A DNA stretch of 64,000 bases from Gammaproteobacteria bacterium (GTDB lineage: Bacteria; Pseudomonadota; Gammaproteobacteria; Steroidobacterales; Foliamicaceae): assembly GCA_009838035.1 (NCBI GenBank), contig VXSK01000029.1, positions 53,745 to 117,744 on the forward strand, in the 5' to 3' direction. Position numbers and translations under genes: made by a program. Numbering within the stretch: the first letter of the stretch is position 1; each line of letters begins with the position of its first letter. This document shows positions 35,845 through 46,961 of this stretch, piece after piece. Below the pieces are notes generated by a model, which saw only the letters and a program-made list of their open reading frames with translations, made no database searches and had not been told where the DNA came from.

Positions 35845-36588
35845 ATGACCGATTACCACGGCCACCGCCTGCGCGTGGGCCTCGCCGTGCCTTCCACGAA
35901 CACCACGGTGCAGCCCGAGTGCGAACTGCTGCGACCGCCGGGCGTCACCAACCACACCGGCCGGGTGAGCATCCGCCAGCGCAGGATCACGACCGAGAAG
36001 GACTTCCTCGAACACGTTCAGGCCATGCGCGACGGCATGGGCGACGCCATCGACCGGGTCTGCTCGGCGCAGGTCGATCACGTCATCATGGGCGTGGCGC
36101 TCGAGGCGTTCTGGGGCGGCGTGAAACAGGCGGCGGAACTTCAGGACGGCCTGGAGCAGCGGGCCGGAGTGGGGATCTCGATGGGCTCGACGGCCACCGT
36201 CGCGGCGTTGCGGGCGTACGGGATCGAGAAGATCGCGGTGCTGACGCCGCACATGCCGCGCGGCGACGAACAGGTGCGCGACTACTTCGTGGAGGCGGGC
36301 TTCGACGTGCTGCGCCTGATCGGACTCAAGTGCCCGTCGCCGATTGAGATCGCTTACACGACGGGACCGCAAATGCGCTCCGCTTTGCGCGAGCTGGACG
36401 GCGACGACGCCGAGGCGATCGTGCAGGTCGGGACCAACCTGCCGGCCATGGACATCTGCGCCCAGGTCGAACCCTGGCTGGGCAAGCCGGTGCTGGCGAT
36501 CAACGCCGTCACCTACTGGGACGCGCTAAGGCGTTGCGGCATCCACGACCGGATCTATGGCCACGGCCGCATCCTGGAAGAGCATTAG
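35845..36588 (+). CDS. Asp/Glu racemase-superfamily protein without the usual cysteines
   Basis: This 247-aa protein has the fold pattern of maleate isomerase and arylmalonate decarboxylase: VGLAVPSTNTTVQPECE with the conserved Asn19, and TNLPAMD at about 197-203. The first catalytic Cys of the family (expected in IMGVALEAF, about residue 85) is Ala. The second (expected just before TNL, about 196) is Gly. Five cysteines occur elsewhere, none in these places. It may therefore catalyse a different reaction or be a binding protein. ATG at 35845 avoids overlap with the divergent MFS gene. Confidence 0.8.
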   Translation: MTDYHGHRLRVGLAVPSTNTTVQPECELLRPPGVTNHTGRVSIRQRRITTEKDFLEHVQAMRDGMGDAIDRVCSAQVDHVIMGVALEAFWGGVKQAAELQDGLEQRAGVGISMGSTATVAALRAYGIEKIAVLTPHMPRGDEQVRDYFVEAGFDVLRLIGLKCPSPIEIAYTTGPQMRSALRELDGDDAEAIVQVGTNLPAMDICAQVEPWLGKPVLAINAVTYWDALRRCGIHDRIYGHGRILEEH

Positions 36589-38078
36589 CCGGGGGGCGCC
36601 ATGCCGGGAACGGCCGTGGGAGGCCCCAGCGGTATCGGCATTGGCCGACCATTGATATTGAGCATGCCGTCGGCAAGCGCCAGGCTCACGGTATAGGTGG
36701 TTTCGGTCGGCTGCAACAGTCCCTGCATCAACCCCAACTGGATGATCCCCTGACCGAACAGTTCTTCGGCGGCCGCAATTGGAATCTCGGCATCCAGCGT
36801 GTAGTCCAGGCCGGAAAGAATGCCCAGCAAATTCACCTGCTCCAGCGTGGCCGGAGCGAATTCCTTGTCGAAGGAGTAGCTCAGGTCCAGGCGAAGAGTG
36901 TGCTCCCCCTGGTAGGTCAGCACGGCGTTCATGTCCGTGTACGGACCGTCCGCCAGAAATGCGACGATCGCTTCCTGCATGGCCCGGCTCAGTGGCGGAG
37001 TGGCGGCTGCGGGAGGACCGGCAGGAGGACCGGCGGGAGGTGTCGCTGACGGCTCTTGCGGGCCGTCCTCCGGCGCCTGGGGCGCGGCGGAAGCGTCAAA
37101 GATGCCGTCACCCAAAGCCGTCAGCAGCTGCAACAGCGAGTCCTCGCTGAAACCGCCGGCCGTCTGTCGAACTTCGATCGGCGCAAATTCACGATTCAGC
37201 ACCTCCATCGACTCAATCGTGATGTCGCTGTCGACGCGATAGGTCCCGTCCTCTTCCGGCGATGCCGTTTCCTCGGATTTCATGCCGGACATACGTAGAA
37301 CCGCGTTGCCGTCGGACTGCTCGACGAGTATCTCGCCGACCGAGGAGGTCGATTGCGAGGGAGCCAGTATCGCTCCGCTTTCGAGGCCCTGCGGGAACTC
37401 GGTGCTGCTTTCCAGATCCGACATTGCAAAGCGCAAACCGGTTCCGGCGACGCCGACGCTCATGTTCATGTTGCCGAGTGCCGCCCGCTGCAGTTGGAAG
37501 GACTCCGGACCGGTCCACTCGCCTTCCAGCAGCGCACCCTCCAGCTTGAGCGCCATCGTGCCCAGGTCCCATTCCGCATCCGCAACCTCAAGGCGATTGT
37601 CGACCGTTGCGCCCGAAAATGAACGCACGTAGAGCTCCAGGTAGCCGTCCGCCGATTCTTCGTCACCGGCGGAAGCCGCAGCCCCCAAATCGACCCGTCC
37701 CCGGGCATGAAAAAGCCCTGCTCCCGGACCCACGGCGAAGAACACCGGTCCGTGCGCGATTTCGATATCGATCGCTATCGGCCCCGAAACCAGCTTCTCG
37801 ACGCCTGCCGGCAAATCCATCGCGTCAGCGCCCGGCAGCGCGCCCTGCGGACCCAGGCCTGGCATCGGCAGGCCGCCCAGAGGGTCCCACTCCAGCCGCG
37901 CCGTGGAAGAAAACCAGCCCCGCCGGTAATCCGTCAGCTCCATCTGGAAGCCGTACGGCATGTTGGCCATACGTTCCCTGAGCGTGGTTTCCGTTACCTG
38001 GCCGAAGTACCCCGCCGGCAGCACGATGCCCGCCGCCACCAGAACCAGAACTGCAATTGCGATCGCCGATTTCTTCAT
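36585..38078 (-). CDS. DUF945 (YdgA-type) protein
   Basis: This 497-aa envelope protein has an uncleaved or signal-anchor helix (about 4-25, AIAIAVLVLVAAGIVLPAG). It is followed by the family blocks TETTLRERMANMPYGFQMELTDYRRGWFSS and, in the middle, LEWDPLGG. A Pro/Ala-rich linker is near 345-365. The YdgA/DUF945 family has no firmly known role. It starts directly at the stop of hutG, so it could be the last gene of the hut transcript, though functional linkage is not implied. It overlaps the convergent racemase-like gene by 4 bp. Confidence 0.85.
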   Translation of the reverse strand: MKKSAIAIAVLVLVAAGIVLPAGYFGQVTETTLRERMANMPYGFQMELTDYRRGWFSSTARLEWDPLGGLPMPGLGPQGALPGADAMDLPAGVEKLVSGPIAIDIEIAHGPVFFAVGPGAGLFHARGRVDLGAAASAGDEESADGYLELYVRSFSGATVDNRLEVADAEWDLGTMALKLEGALLEGEWTGPESFQLQRAALGNMNMSVGVAGTGLRFAMSDLESSTEFPQGLESGAILAPSQSTSSVGEILVEQSDGNAVLRMSGMKSEETASPEEDGTYRVDSDITIESMEVLNREFAPIEVRQTAGGFSEDSLLQLLTALGDGIFDASAAPQAPEDGPQEPSATPPAGPPAGPPAAATPPLSRAMQEAIVAFLADGPYTDMNAVLTYQGEHTLRLDLSYSFDKEFAPATLEQVNLLGILSGLDYTLDAEIPIAAAEELFGQGIIQLGLMQGLLQPTETTYTVSLALADGMLNINGRPMPIPLGPPTAVPGMAPPG

Positions 38079-38903
38079 TCACGTTTCTCCCTTGTTCGAG
38101 TTCGCGGATTGTAGCGAATCGGCCCACTCCAGGACGACCTCCAGGATTTGCCGCAGGCAGGAACGCAGCCTGGCCGCCCTGCTCCGGCTGTAGGTCTCCG
38201 GAGCGGCGCCGGCCATATACGCGTCCTGGGCGATTTCCATCTGCAGCGCGTGCAGGTCCCGCCCCGGCTGCCCGTACCGGCGCGTGATGAAACCGCCGAT
38301 GAAGCGGCCGTTCACCGCGAATTCATACCCGCTTCCCGCAAGCACGGCGACCACGCGCTCCTGCAGCGCGCGTGCGCAACTCCGCCCCCGGTTCGTGCCC
38401 ATATTCAGCGCCGGCAGGCGGCCCGCGAATAGCCGGGGTACAACCGGCGCAATCGAATGACAGTCGTACAGGACGGCCTTGCCATGCTGCCCGCGAACCC
38501 GTTCGAGTTCCGCTTCGAGCCGGTCGTGCCAGGGCTGCCAATACTTCATGCGCCTGCGCTCGATCTCCGCGTCGTCGGGTTCCCGCCCCGGCGCGTAGAC
38601 CGCCCCTCCGTCAAAGCGCGTGGCCGGGCAAAGGCCGGTCGCAACCTGCCCCGGATACAGCGAGGCGCCGTCCGGCGGCCGGTTCAGATCCACCACGTAG
38701 CGGCTGTAGTTGGCGCGGACTGCCGTTGCGCCGAGGCCCAGCGCAAAGTCGTAGAGTTCGTCCACGCGCCAATCGGTATCGGGCAGTTCCCGAGCCTCGG
38801 GGGTCATGCGCGCCGCAATCGGACCGGGCACCCGCCTTCCCGAGTGCGGAATCGACAGCACCAGCGCCGAGCCGCCGCGGGTGCAGGAGTACAGCCCGTC
38901 CAC
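38079..38903 (-). CDS. hutG: N-formylglutamate deformylase
   Basis: It hydrolyses N-formyl-L-glutamate to glutamate and formate, the last step of the HutF branch of histidine degradation. The 274-aa protein has the family blocks SIPHSGRRVP (about 17-26), YSRYVVDLNRPP (about 66-77), YDCHSIAP (about 146-153) and a C-terminal HALQMEIAQDAYM. It starts with GTG at 38903, 48 bp after the hutH stop, and its stop touches the DUF945 start. Presence of hutF upstream matches this enzyme rather than formiminoglutamase. Confidence 0.92.
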   Translation of the reverse strand: MDGLYSCTRGGSALVLSIPHSGRRVPGPIAARMTPEARELPDTDWRVDELYDFALGLGATAVRANYSRYVVDLNRPPDGASLYPGQVATGLCPATRFDGGAVYAPGREPDDAEIERRRMKYWQPWHDRLEAELERVRGQHGKAVLYDCHSIAPVVPRLFAGRLPALNMGTNRGRSCARALQERVVAVLAGSGYEFAVNGRFIGGFITRRYGQPGRDLHALQMEIAQDAYMAGAAPETYSRSRAARLRSCLRQILEVVLEWADSLQSANSNKGET

Positions 38904-38951
38904 CGGTCAGCGATACGTGGTGCGGACGGACCGGGCCGCCGACAGGGGCGG

Positions 38952-40499
38952 TCAGCTCTCTCCGGACACGAGTTCGGCGGCCAACTCCGTCAGAACGCCG
39001 TCCTCGATCAATTCGCGGGCCGCCGCGATGTCTGGGGCGAACTCGCGGTCCGCGGCCCGCTCGGGCACCTTTGCACGCAACAGGCCATGGATCCGCTCCA
39101 GCGCCTCCGACGAACGCAGCGGCCTCAGCAGGTCGATGCCCGCGGCGGCAGCCAGCCACTCCACGGCCAGGATTCCCGCAGCGTTGGCGTTCATTTGCGC
39201 CAGCCGGCGCGAACCGTGTGCCGACATGCTCACGTGGTCCTCCTGGTTGGCGGAAGTGGGGATGCTGTCGACGCTGGCCGGCGCCGCCATCTGCTTGTTC
39301 TCGCTGGCCAGGGCCGCGGCCGTGACGTGGGCCAGCATGAATCCGGAGTTCAGGCCCGGGTCCGGCATCAGGAACGGCGGCAGGCTGCTGAGCTCGCCGG
39401 TCACCAGCGCCGCCGTGCGGCGTTCCGACATCGAACCGGTCTCCGCAATCGCCAGCGCCAGTACGTCGGCGGCGAAGGCAACGGCCTGGCCGTGGAAATT
39501 GCCCCCGGACACCACCTCCTCCTGCTTCGAAAACACCAGCGGGTTCTCGGTCACCGCGTTGGCTTCGATCAGCAGCGTGCGCCGAGCGTTGTCCACCATG
39601 TCCAGGCAGGCGCCCATCACCTGCGGCTGACACCGGAACGAATACGGGTCCTGCACCCGGTCGCAGTCCAGATGCGAGGCCCGGATCTCGCTGCCCTCCC
39701 ACAGCCGGCGCAGCACCCGCGCCACCGCCACCTGGCCGGGATGCGGCTTGAGCGCGTTCAGGCGCGGATCGGAAAACGCGTCGGTGGCCCGGAAAGCATC
39801 GCAGGACAGGGCTCCGATCACCACGGCCGCCTTCAGGTTGCGGCGCGCCTCGATCATGCCGGCCAGCGCCTGGGCCGTGGAAACCTGCGTGCCGTTGATG
39901 AGGTCCAGCCCCTCCTTGGGACCCAGTTCGACCGGGTCCAGGCCCGCCTGCGAAAGCGCCTGTTCGCCTGACAGCGTGCGGCCGCGATACCGGGCCTCGC
40001 CACGGCCCACCAGGACCAGCGCGAGGTGCGCCAGCGGAGCCAGGTCTCCCGAGGCGCCCACGGAACCCTGCGAAGGCACGACCGGCAGGATGTCCTCGTT
40101 GACGCACCGTGCCATCAATTCCAGGAGTTCCCTGGAAACGCCGGCGTAGCCCGCCACCAGGCTGTTCAGCTTGAGCAGCATCGTGAGGCGCACGATCACG
40201 CCGGGCAGAGGTTTCCCGACGCCGGCGGCGTGCGAGCGAACGAGGTTGAGCTGCAGCGTGCGCAGGTCGTCCGCGGGAATGCGCTCCAGAGCCAGGCGTC
40301 CGAAACCCGTGTTGGCGCCGTACACGGCGGCATCGCCGGCCGCGGCCCGCCGCAGCACCTTGTGAGCCGAAGCACAGCGGGCAACGGCGTCCGGATGCAG
40401 CGCCACGCGAATCGGTCCGGCCAGCGCCGCTTCGACTGCCTTCAGCCCAAGCGACTGTTCGCCGAGCGTGATCGAGGCCGCGGCTGCGCTCGCGTTCAT
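38952..40499 (-). CDS. hutH: Histidine ammonia-lyase
   Basis: It deaminates histidine to urocanate. The 515-aa enzyme has the MIO-forming Ala149-Ser150-Gly151 in [14 protein letters not shown], the N-terminal YGANTGFG loop (about 60-67) and a [10 protein letters not shown] active-site block. The length matches the family. It overlaps the hutF stop by 4 bp (ATGA), so hutF, hutH and hutG are one operon. Confidence 0.95.
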   Translation of the reverse strand: MNASAAAASITLGEQSLGLKAVEAALAGPIRVALHPDAVARCASAHKVLRRAAAGDAAVYGANTGFGRLALERIPADDLRTLQLNLVRSHAAGVGKPLPGVIVRLTMLLKLNSLVAGYAGVSRELLELMARCVNEDILPVVPSQGSVGASGDLAPLAHLALVLVGRGEARYRGRTLSGEQALSQAGLDPVELGPKEGLDLINGTQVSTAQALAGMIEARRNLKAAVVIGALSCDAFRATDAFSDPRLNALKPHPGQVAVARVLRRLWEGSEIRASHLDCDRVQDPYSFRCQPQVMGACLDMVDNARRTLLIEANAVTENPLVFSKQEEVVSGGNFHGQAVAFAADVLALAIAETGSMSERRTAALVTGELSSLPPFLMPDPGLNSGFMLAHVTAAALASENKQMAAPASVDSIPTSANQEDHVSMSAHGSRRLAQMNANAAGILAVEWLAAAAGIDLLRPLRSSEALERIHGLLRAKVPERAADREFAPDIAAARELIEDGVLTELAAELVSGES

Positions 40500-41866
40500 T
40501 GCAACAGTGCTCTGGCCGCTTCGCGATAGCGGGCCACGATTTCAGGCCCGTTGACGTGCCTGCCGCCGCTCACGACCTGCCGGCCGCCAACGAAGACGTC
40601 GCGCACACAGGCCGCGCCGCCCGCGAAGATCCAGGAATCAAGGACCTCGTCGCCGTCGCGGGCAATCAGAGCGGGGTGCTCGCTGTCGAGCACCACGATG
40701 TCGGCGCGCGCGCCTTCTTCCAGGATGCCGCATCGCTGCCCGAGGGCGGACGCACCGCCCTTCAGCGCGCCTTCCAGCAGGGCCCTGCCCAGGGAGCCGC
40801 CGGACTCGTCCGCCAATACGTTCCGGGACTCCGAGGCCAGTCGCTGCGCATATTCGAGCAGCCGCAGTTCATCCGTGGGAGAGATCGTGATCTGACTGTC
40901 GGACCCGATGGAGAACCGGCCCTCCAGGTCCAGCCATTTGCGGGCCGGGAAGGCGCCGTCGCCCAGGTTGGCTTCCGTGGTCGGACACAAGACGACGGAA
41001 GCCTGTGTGGCCGCGAGCGCGCTCCGTTCGGAATCGCTCATGTGGGTAGCGTGAACCAGGTTCCAGTGTGCGTCAACCGCAACGCTGTCCAGCAGTCGCT
41101 GCACCGGTGAAGCGCCGCACCAGACCAGGCACTCGTCCACTTCCGAGCGCTGCTCGGCGACATGCATGTGGACCGGGGCGTCGGGGTCGGCCTGACGCAC
41201 GCCCGCGAGCACTTCATACAGCAACGGCTCGTCGACCGCGCGCAACGAATGCGGCGCAAAACCAAGGCGCACTTCGGTCCGCTCTTCGACCGCTTTCGCA
41301 AGCGCCGAGTAGATTTCCATATAGCCGCCGGAATCGCAGACGAAACGCGCCTGCCCGACGCCCGTGGGCGCCTGGCCGAAGCCGCCGTAGGCATAGAGGC
41401 TGGGCAGCAGCGTCAGCGCGATCCCTGCGTCTTCGGCCGCGGCGATGCAGCGCAGCCCCATTTCGGCCGGCTCGGCGTACGGCGAGCCGCCGGCATCGTG
41501 GTGCAGGTAGTGAAACTCCGCCACCGAGGTATAGCCGCTCTTGAGCATCTCCATGTAGGCCAGCGCCGCCACCGCCTGGAAGCGGTCCGGATCGATCCTT
41601 TCCACGATGCGGTACATGAGTTCGCGCCACCGCAAAAAACTGTCGCGCCCGGCTCCCGTTTCCGCCAATCCGGCCAGCAGCCGCTGGTGCGCATGCGAGT
41701 GCGCGTTCGGCACTCCGGGTATGGCCACGCCGCCGATCATCTGTGCCTGTGCGCCGTTCATGTCCGCATCAATGCGCCGGATCATTCCCTGGGAGTCGAT
41801 CTCGACGAGGACATTCCGGCTCCAGCCCTTGTCAGTCAGCATCTTTGAGAACAGCAACTCTTTCAT
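40496..41866 (-). CDS. hutF: Formimidoylglutamate deiminase
   Basis: It deaminates N-formimino-L-glutamate to N-formyl-L-glutamate, which HutG then hydrolyses. The 456-aa amidohydrolase has HSHAH (56-60), an AEFHYLHHD block near 115, HMHVAEQ and STDSQ-type metal-site motifs ([12 protein letters not shown]). Start at 41866 ([10 protein letters not shown]) gives the usual length; longer frames extend into the divergent promoter area. The gene is divergent from hutI, and there is no hutC-type repressor or histidine permease gene in the window. Confidence 0.93.
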   Translation of the reverse strand: MKELLFSKMLTDKGWSRNVLVEIDSQGMIRRIDADMNGAQAQMIGGVAIPGVPNAHSHAHQRLLAGLAETGAGRDSFLRWRELMYRIVERIDPDRFQAVAALAYMEMLKSGYTSVAEFHYLHHDAGGSPYAEPAEMGLRCIAAAEDAGIALTLLPSLYAYGGFGQAPTGVGQARFVCDSGGYMEIYSALAKAVEERTEVRLGFAPHSLRAVDEPLLYEVLAGVRQADPDAPVHMHVAEQRSEVDECLVWCGASPVQRLLDSVAVDAHWNLVHATHMSDSERSALAATQASVVLCPTTEANLGDGAFPARKWLDLEGRFSIGSDSQITISPTDELRLLEYAQRLASESRNVLADESGGSLGRALLEGALKGGASALGQRCGILEEGARADIVVLDSEHPALIARDGDEVLDSWIFAGGAACVRDVFVGGRQVVSGGRHVNGPEIVARYREAARALLQ

Positions 41867-41991
41867 GATCGAGCACAAGACATTCAGGTCCTCTATTTCA
41901 CCAGATTCCACGCACACCGCAAGACCGTCCACTCAGGGAGCCAAATCAGCTATCGTTTCCGTATCCGTTTCTTTACGTTGTGCGGGCGGGT

Positions 41992-43200
41992 ATGAATTTC
42001 ATCCTGACCAATTGCCGGATCAGCACCATGTCGCAGGCTGTCGACCAACCCGGCCTGCTGGACGGCGCTGCGCTCGAAGTGAGAGACGGGCGGATCGCCT
42101 GGGTCGGCCCGGCAGCGGATCGCGCGGGCGGACCGAACGGGGAATTCGTGGACCTGGGAGGGCGCCTGGTCACGCCCGGGCTCATCGACTGCCACACGCA
42201 CCTCGTTTACGCGGGCAACCGGGCGAGCGAATGGGCCATGCGCCTTGCAGGCGCCACTTATGAAGAGATCGCCCGCGAAGGCGGAGGCATCGCGTCCAGC
42301 GTGCACGCAACGCGCGCCGCGACTGACAACGAGCTGCTGGAATCCGCCCGCGACCGGCTCCATGCGCTGATGGCCGAGGGACTCACCACGGTGGAAATCA
42401 AGTCCGGTTACGGCCTGGACCTCGAAACGGAGCTGCGCATGCTCCACGTTGCGCGAAAACTGGGCGGGACGGAGAACGTGGACGTGATCGCCACGTTCCT
42501 GGGCGCTCACGCGCTGCCCCCGGAATACGCCGACAACCGCGGGGGATATTTGCGTCTTCTGGTCGAGGGCATGCTCCCGGCGGTGGCGGCGGAAGGCCTC
42601 GCCGACGCGGTGGACGCCTACTGCGAAGGCGTTGCATTCACCGCGGTCGAGGTCAGAACGATCTTCGAACGCGCCCGGGCGCTGGGCCTGCCGGTGCGGC
42701 TGCACGCCGAGCAGTTCTCCGATTCGGGCGGCGCGGCAATGGCGGCAGTACTGGGCGCGCTGTCCTGCGACCATCTCGAATACCTTTCCCCCGAGGGGAT
42801 CGACGCGATGGCGTCGGCCGGAACGGTTGCCGTGCTGGCGCCGGGCGCCTTCTACTACCTGGGGCAGACCCGGAAACCCCCGATCGAGGCACTCCGTGCG
42901 GCGGGCGTGCCGATGGCGGTCAGCACCGACCACAACCCCGGTACCTCGCCGATGTTGTCGCTGCTCGCTGCCATGAACATGGCCTGCGTGCTGTTCGGGC
43001 TTACGCCGGAAGAAGCGCTGCGCGGCGCAACGGTGAACGCGGCGCGGGCGCTCGGACTGACCGACCGCGGCTCGATCGAGCCGGGCAAGCAGGCCGATCT
43101 GGCCGTGTGGGACGCGCAATCGCCCGATGAGCTCAGTTACGCTCTGGGTCATAACCCCTGCTACCGCGTATACAAGAATGGGGTACTGCGCGAGCACTGA
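41992..43200 (+). CDS. hutI: Imidazolonepropionase
   Basis: It opens the ring of 4-imidazolone-5-propionate to give formiminoglutamate. The 402-aa amidohydrolase has the Zn motif DCHTHL (His68, His70), EIKSGYGL and [10 protein letters not shown], and a C-terminal [13 protein letters not shown] at 41992 (MNFILTN) is preferred to GTG four codons upstream because family members start with short leader strands. It is separated by 125 bp from divergent hutF and 20 bp from downstream hutU. Confidence 0.94.
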   Translation: MNFILTNCRISTMSQAVDQPGLLDGAALEVRDGRIAWVGPAADRAGGPNGEFVDLGGRLVTPGLIDCHTHLVYAGNRASEWAMRLAGATYEEIAREGGGIASSVHATRAATDNELLESARDRLHALMAEGLTTVEIKSGYGLDLETELRMLHVARKLGGTENVDVIATFLGAHALPPEYADNRGGYLRLLVEGMLPAVAAEGLADAVDAYCEGVAFTAVEVRTIFERARALGLPVRLHAEQFSDSGGAAMAAVLGALSCDHLEYLSPEGIDAMASAGTVAVLAPGAFYYLGQTRKPPIEALRAAGVPMAVSTDHNPGTSPMLSLLAAMNMACVLFGLTPEEALRGATVNAARALGLTDRGSIEPGKQADLAVWDAQSPDELSYALGHNPCYRVYKNGVLREH

Positions 43201-43220
43201 GGAATGTCGATAATTCGGCA

Positions 43221-44891
43221 ATGAAGAACAGTCGAACGATACGTGCGCCGCGGGGCGCCGGGCTCTCCTGCAAATCGTGGCTTACCGAGGCCCCGATGCG
43301 CATGCTGATGAACAATCTCGACCCGGAAGTCGCGGAGAACCCGGCGGAACTGGTCGTGTACGGCGGCCGGGGCAAGGCCGCGCGCAACTGGGAGGCGTTC
43401 GACCGGATGGTGGCGGCGCTCAGGGCGCTGGAGTCCGACGAAACCCTGCTCGTGCAGTCCGGCAAGCCGGTGGCCGTGCTGCGAACGTTTCCCGACGCGC
43501 CCCGGGTGCTGATCGCCAACTCCAACCTGGTGCCGCACTGGGCCACGCTGGAGCACTTCAACGAACTGGACCGGCAGGGCCTGATGATGTTCGGGCAGAT
43601 GACCGCGGGGTCCTGGATCTACATCGGCAGCCAGGGCATCGTGCAGGGCACCTACGAGACCTATGCCGAGATGGGCCGCCAGCATTTCGGCGGCGACATG
43701 AGCGGCAAGTGGTTTCTGACCGCCGGACTGGGCGGGATGGGCGGCGCTCAGCCGCTCGCCTGCACCATGGCCGGGGCTTCGATGCTGGCGGTCGAATGCC
43801 GGCAGTCGGCCATCGATTTTCGCCTGCGTACAGGCTACCTCGACCGGCAGGCGGACGACCTGGGCGAGGCCGTGGCGATGATCAACGAGGCTTGCGGTCG
43901 CGGCGAGGCCGTTTCGGTGGGTCTCAAGGCCAACGCCGCCGACATCTTCCCGGAACTGGCCCGGCGCTCCGCGGAAGACTCTCGATACGCGCCGGACGCG
44001 GTGTCCGACCAGACCTCCGCGCACGATCCGCTGAACGGTTACCTGCCGCAGGGCTGGACGCTGGAGGAACACGAGCGGCGGCGGCGATCGGACCCGGCCG
44101 GAACGGTGCGCGCGGCAAAGGGGTCCATGGCGGTGCAGGTGCGCGCCATGCTCGATTTCTGGGGCCGCGAAATTCCGGTGGTCGATTACGGCAACAACAT
44201 CCGCCAGATGGCTCTGGAAACCGGTGTCGAAAACGCCTTCGACTTCCCCGGATTCGTGCCCGCCTACATACGGCCGTTGTTCTGCCGCGGCAAGGGCCCG
44301 TTCCGATGGGTGGCGCTGTCCGGCGACCCGGAGGACATCGCGCGCACCGACGAGAAGGTCCGGGAACTCCTGCCGGAGGACGCGGCGCTGCACCGCTGGC
44401 TGGACATGGCGGCGAAGCGGATCCGGTTCCAGGGTCTTCCGGCGCGCATCTGCTGGGCGGGCCTGGGGGACCGGCACCGGCTGGGGCTCGCCTTCAACGC
44501 GATGGTGCGCAGCGGCGAACTGAAGGCGCCCGTCGTGATCGGGCGCGACCACCTCGACGCCGGCTCGGTCGCCAGTCCGAACCGCGAAACGGAAGCGATG
44601 AAGGACGGCTCGGACGCCGTGTCCGACTGGCCGTTTCTGAACGCGCTGGTGAACTGCGCCTCCGGGGCGACCTGGGTCTCGGTGCACCACGGCGGCGGTG
44701 TCGGAATCGGCTACTCGCAGCACGCCGGCGTGGTGATCTGCTGCGACGGCAGCGAGGCGGCGGACCGGCGTATTTCACGCGTCCTCTGGAACGATCCGGC
44801 CACCGGCGTGGTGCGCCACGCCGACGCCGGCTACGAGGACGCCCTGGACTGCGCCGGGGCCTTCGACCTCAAGCTGCCCTCGGCTCCCTGA
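43221..44891 (+). CDS. hutU: Urocanate hydratase
   Basis: It converts urocanate to 4-imidazolone-5-propionate using tightly bound NAD. The 556-aa enzyme has GLGGMGGAQ (169-177), the NAD-binding block, and a C-terminal [15 protein letters not shown]. The length equals the usual 550-560. It lies 20 bp after hutI. Its 3' end overlaps the convergent UMF1 transporter gene by 23 bp. Confidence 0.96.
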   Translation: MKNSRTIRAPRGAGLSCKSWLTEAPMRMLMNNLDPEVAENPAELVVYGGRGKAARNWEAFDRMVAALRALESDETLLVQSGKPVAVLRTFPDAPRVLIANSNLVPHWATLEHFNELDRQGLMMFGQMTAGSWIYIGSQGIVQGTYETYAEMGRQHFGGDMSGKWFLTAGLGGMGGAQPLACTMAGASMLAVECRQSAIDFRLRTGYLDRQADDLGEAVAMINEACGRGEAVSVGLKANAADIFPELARRSAEDSRYAPDAVSDQTSAHDPLNGYLPQGWTLEEHERRRRSDPAGTVRAAKGSMAVQVRAMLDFWGREIPVVDYGNNIRQMALETGVENAFDFPGFVPAYIRPLFCRGKGPFRWVALSGDPEDIARTDEKVRELLPEDAALHRWLDMAAKRIRFQGLPARICWAGLGDRHRLGLAFNAMVRSGELKAPVVIGRDHLDAGSVASPNRETEAMKDGSDAVSDWPFLNALVNCASGATWVSVHHGGGVGIGYSQHAGVVICCDGSEAADRRISRVLWNDPATGVVRHADAGYEDALDCAGAFDLKLPSAP

Positions 44892-46143
44892 CCCGGGTGA
44901 GCAGGATGAAGCCCGCGATCAGCAGCACCAGGATCGCGAGCACGCCCAGGCGCTGACTGTCCAGTACCAGGGCCGCATAGCCGGTGAGGATCGGACCCAG
45001 GATCGCGGCGAAGCGCCCGAACATGTTGTAGAAACCGAACATTTCGGTGGACTTCCCGGGCGGAGCCAGGCGCGCGAACATCGACCGGCTCAGGCTCTGC
45101 ACGCCGCCCTGGGCGAGGCCGATCATCGCCGCCAGCAGGTAGAAGTGCCAGACCTGGCTGGCCATGCTGGCCAGGAAGGTGACCAGGCAATAGACCACCA
45201 GCGCCACGTAGATGCAGCGCCGCGGGCCGAAGCGGCGCCCGGCGAAACCGAACGCCAGCGTGGCCGGAAATCCGAGGTAGTTCGTCACCAGGATCGCGAA
45301 CACGAGGTCGGACGGCGGCAGATTGATCGCCGCGCCGAAATCCACCGCCATCTTGATGATCGTGTAAACGCCGTCGATATAGAGGAAATACGCAATCAGG
45401 AACAGCCAGAGCTGCGGGTAGCGGCGCGCCTCGCGCAGCGTGGACCACAGTTGCGTGAAGGCCGCTCCCAGGCGCGCGCGCCGGCCGGCGCCCTTCGCGC
45501 GGCGGCCTCCCCTGATCAGCGGAACCGAGAACAGCACCCACCAGGCGCCCACCACAAGCATGCTCAGCTGCATCGCCTGCACCTGCGAATCCAGGCCGAA
45601 GCGTGCCGGGTCCACCGTCACCAGCGCGCATAGCGTGAACAGCATTGCGCTGCCGATGTAACCCAGCGCAAAGCCGTATGCGGAAACCAGGTCGTATTCC
45701 TTCGGCTCGGCAACCTCGGTCAGAAGCGCGTCGTAGAAGACATTGGCGGCGGAGTAGCCGAGCCAGGCCAGAACGAACAACGAAAGCCCCGTTGTCCACT
45801 GCCCGGCGCCCGGCAGCGCCAGCAGCACCGTGCATATTGCGCCGGGCACGACGCAAACCGCCAGCATCCTGCGCAGGCGCCCGCCCTGGTCCGCCAGCGC
45901 GCCCAGCAGCGGGGCGCCCAGGGCCAGCAGCAGCGCGGCGATGCTGTTGGCGGAGCCCCATATGAACGTGATTTCCGTGGACGTCTCGCCCGCGGACCAT
46001 TGTTCGCGCAGCAGCAAGGGGACGAAGGAGGTCATGACGATCAGGGCGAAGGCCGAATTGGCCCAGTCGTACATGGCCCAGCGCCAGGCATCGCCCGACA
46101 GCACCCGCAGGGTTGCGGAACGCCTTGCCGGGGCGGCGCTCAA
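44869..46143 (-). CDS. UMF1/Atg22-type MFS transporter
   Basis: This 424-aa transporter has the family hallmark [16 protein letters not shown] near its N terminus and [15 protein letters not shown] in the helix 2-3 loop. UMF1-type proteins include Atg22-like amino-acid effluxers and bacterial BtlA-like transporters; the substrate is unknown. It is separated by 6 bp from the upstream glycosylase gene. A role in histidine transport is possible only by proximity, since it is convergent to hutU. Confidence 0.85.
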   Translation of the reverse strand: MSAAPARRSATLRVLSGDAWRWAMYDWANSAFALIVMTSFVPLLLREQWSAGETSTEITFIWGSANSIAALLLALGAPLLGALADQGGRLRRMLAVCVVPGAICTVLLALPGAGQWTTGLSLFVLAWLGYSAANVFYDALLTEVAEPKEYDLVSAYGFALGYIGSAMLFTLCALVTVDPARFGLDSQVQAMQLSMLVVGAWWVLFSVPLIRGGRRAKGAGRRARLGAAFTQLWSTLREARRYPQLWLFLIAYFLYIDGVYTIIKMAVDFGAAINLPPSDLVFAILVTNYLGFPATLAFGFAGRRFGPRRCIYVALVVYCLVTFLASMASQVWHFYLLAAMIGLAQGGVQSLSRSMFARLAPPGKSTEMFGFYNMFGRFAAILGPILTGYAALVLDSQRLGVLAILVLLIAGFILLTRVREPRAA

Positions 46144-46149
46144 CAGGCG

Positions 46150-46932
46150 CTACGCTCCGCTGGCTTCCTGCATGGCGTCCATCTCGCGCATGGCCAGTTG
46201 CAGGTCCTCCCAGGCCTTGCCCTTCTGCCCGGGAGACCGCAGCAGGTAGGCGGGGTGGTAGGTGACCAGCACTGGCGGTTCAAGGTGCGCGGCGTAATGC
46301 AGCTTGCCGCGCATGGCGCCGACCGGCCGGTCGGTTTCGAGCAGGCGTTGCGCCGCGACCGCGCCCAGGGCCACGATCAGCCGCGGCGCGATCAACTCGA
46401 TCTGTCGCTTGAGGTAGGGAATGCAGGCTGCGGCTTCGTCCAGGCCGGGATTGCGGTTGTTGGGCGGCCGGCACTTGACGATGTTGGCGATATAGACCGT
46501 TTGGCGGTCCAACTGCATTGCCCGCAGCATCGCGTCGAGCAGCTTTCCGGCGCGCCCCACGAACGGCTCGCCGCGGCGGTCCTCCTCTTCGCCGGGGCCT
46601 TCGCCGACGAACATCCAGTCGGCCCTGGGATTGCCGACGCCGAAAACAGTCTGCCTGCGGCCGGAATGCAGCGCGCAGGCGGTGCAGGCTGCGACCTTGC
46701 TGCGCAGCGCCTCCAGCTCCGGCGGCGCAGCGGCCGCCGGCGGCATTGAACTCGGCGCGCGCGAATCGTCCTGGGTGGGAGGGCGTCCCGCCCTCCGCGA
46801 AGGCGGGACGCCCTCGCTCTCGGGAGCGTCGCCCACGGGCGGGTCATCCGCCGACCGCGGCGTCCACACGGCCGTGTCCATCAGGTCCAGCAGATCGCGC
46901 TGCGCCCGGCTGAATCGGGTGTCCTGTCCCAT
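46150..46932 (-). CDS. Family-4 type uracil-DNA glycosylase
   Basis: It removes uracil from DNA in base-excision repair. The 260-aa protein has the Fe-S Cys set (CTACA, KCRPP and CIPYL region) and motif [12 protein letters not shown] (about 108-118). A second block, [15 protein letters not shown], and the C-terminal HPAYLLRSP complete the pattern of thermophile-type UDG. The N-terminal linker (about 34-51) is encoded by a palindromic repeat also seen near 24.5 kb. It lies between pssA and the UMF1 gene on the same strand. Confidence 0.9.
   Translation of the reverse strand: MGQDTRFSRAQRDLLDLMDTAVWTPRSADDPPVGDAPESEGVPPSRRAGRPPTQDDSRAPSSMPPAAAAPPELEALRSKVAACTACALHSGRRQTVFGVGNPRADWMFVGEGPGEEEDRRGEPFVGRAGKLLDAMLRAMQLDRQTVYIANIVKCRPPNNRNPGLDEAAACIPYLKRQIELIAPRLIVALGAVAAQRLLETDRPVGAMRGKLHYAAHLEPPVLVTYHPAYLLRSPGQKGKAWEDLQLAMREMDAMQEASGA
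46779..46815. repeat. Small palindromic repeat inside the uracil-DNA glycosylase gene
   Basis: Perfect 14-bp arms 46779-46792 and 46802-46815 (GAGGGCGTCCCGCC and its complement) enclose a 9-nt loop. The repeat is in frame on the minus strand and encodes the [17 protein letters not shown] linker. The same core occurs at 24515-24547 in another gene. Confidence 0.8.
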
Positions 46933-46961
46933 CGGGGCGTGTTGACGCTATGCGGCGCTGC

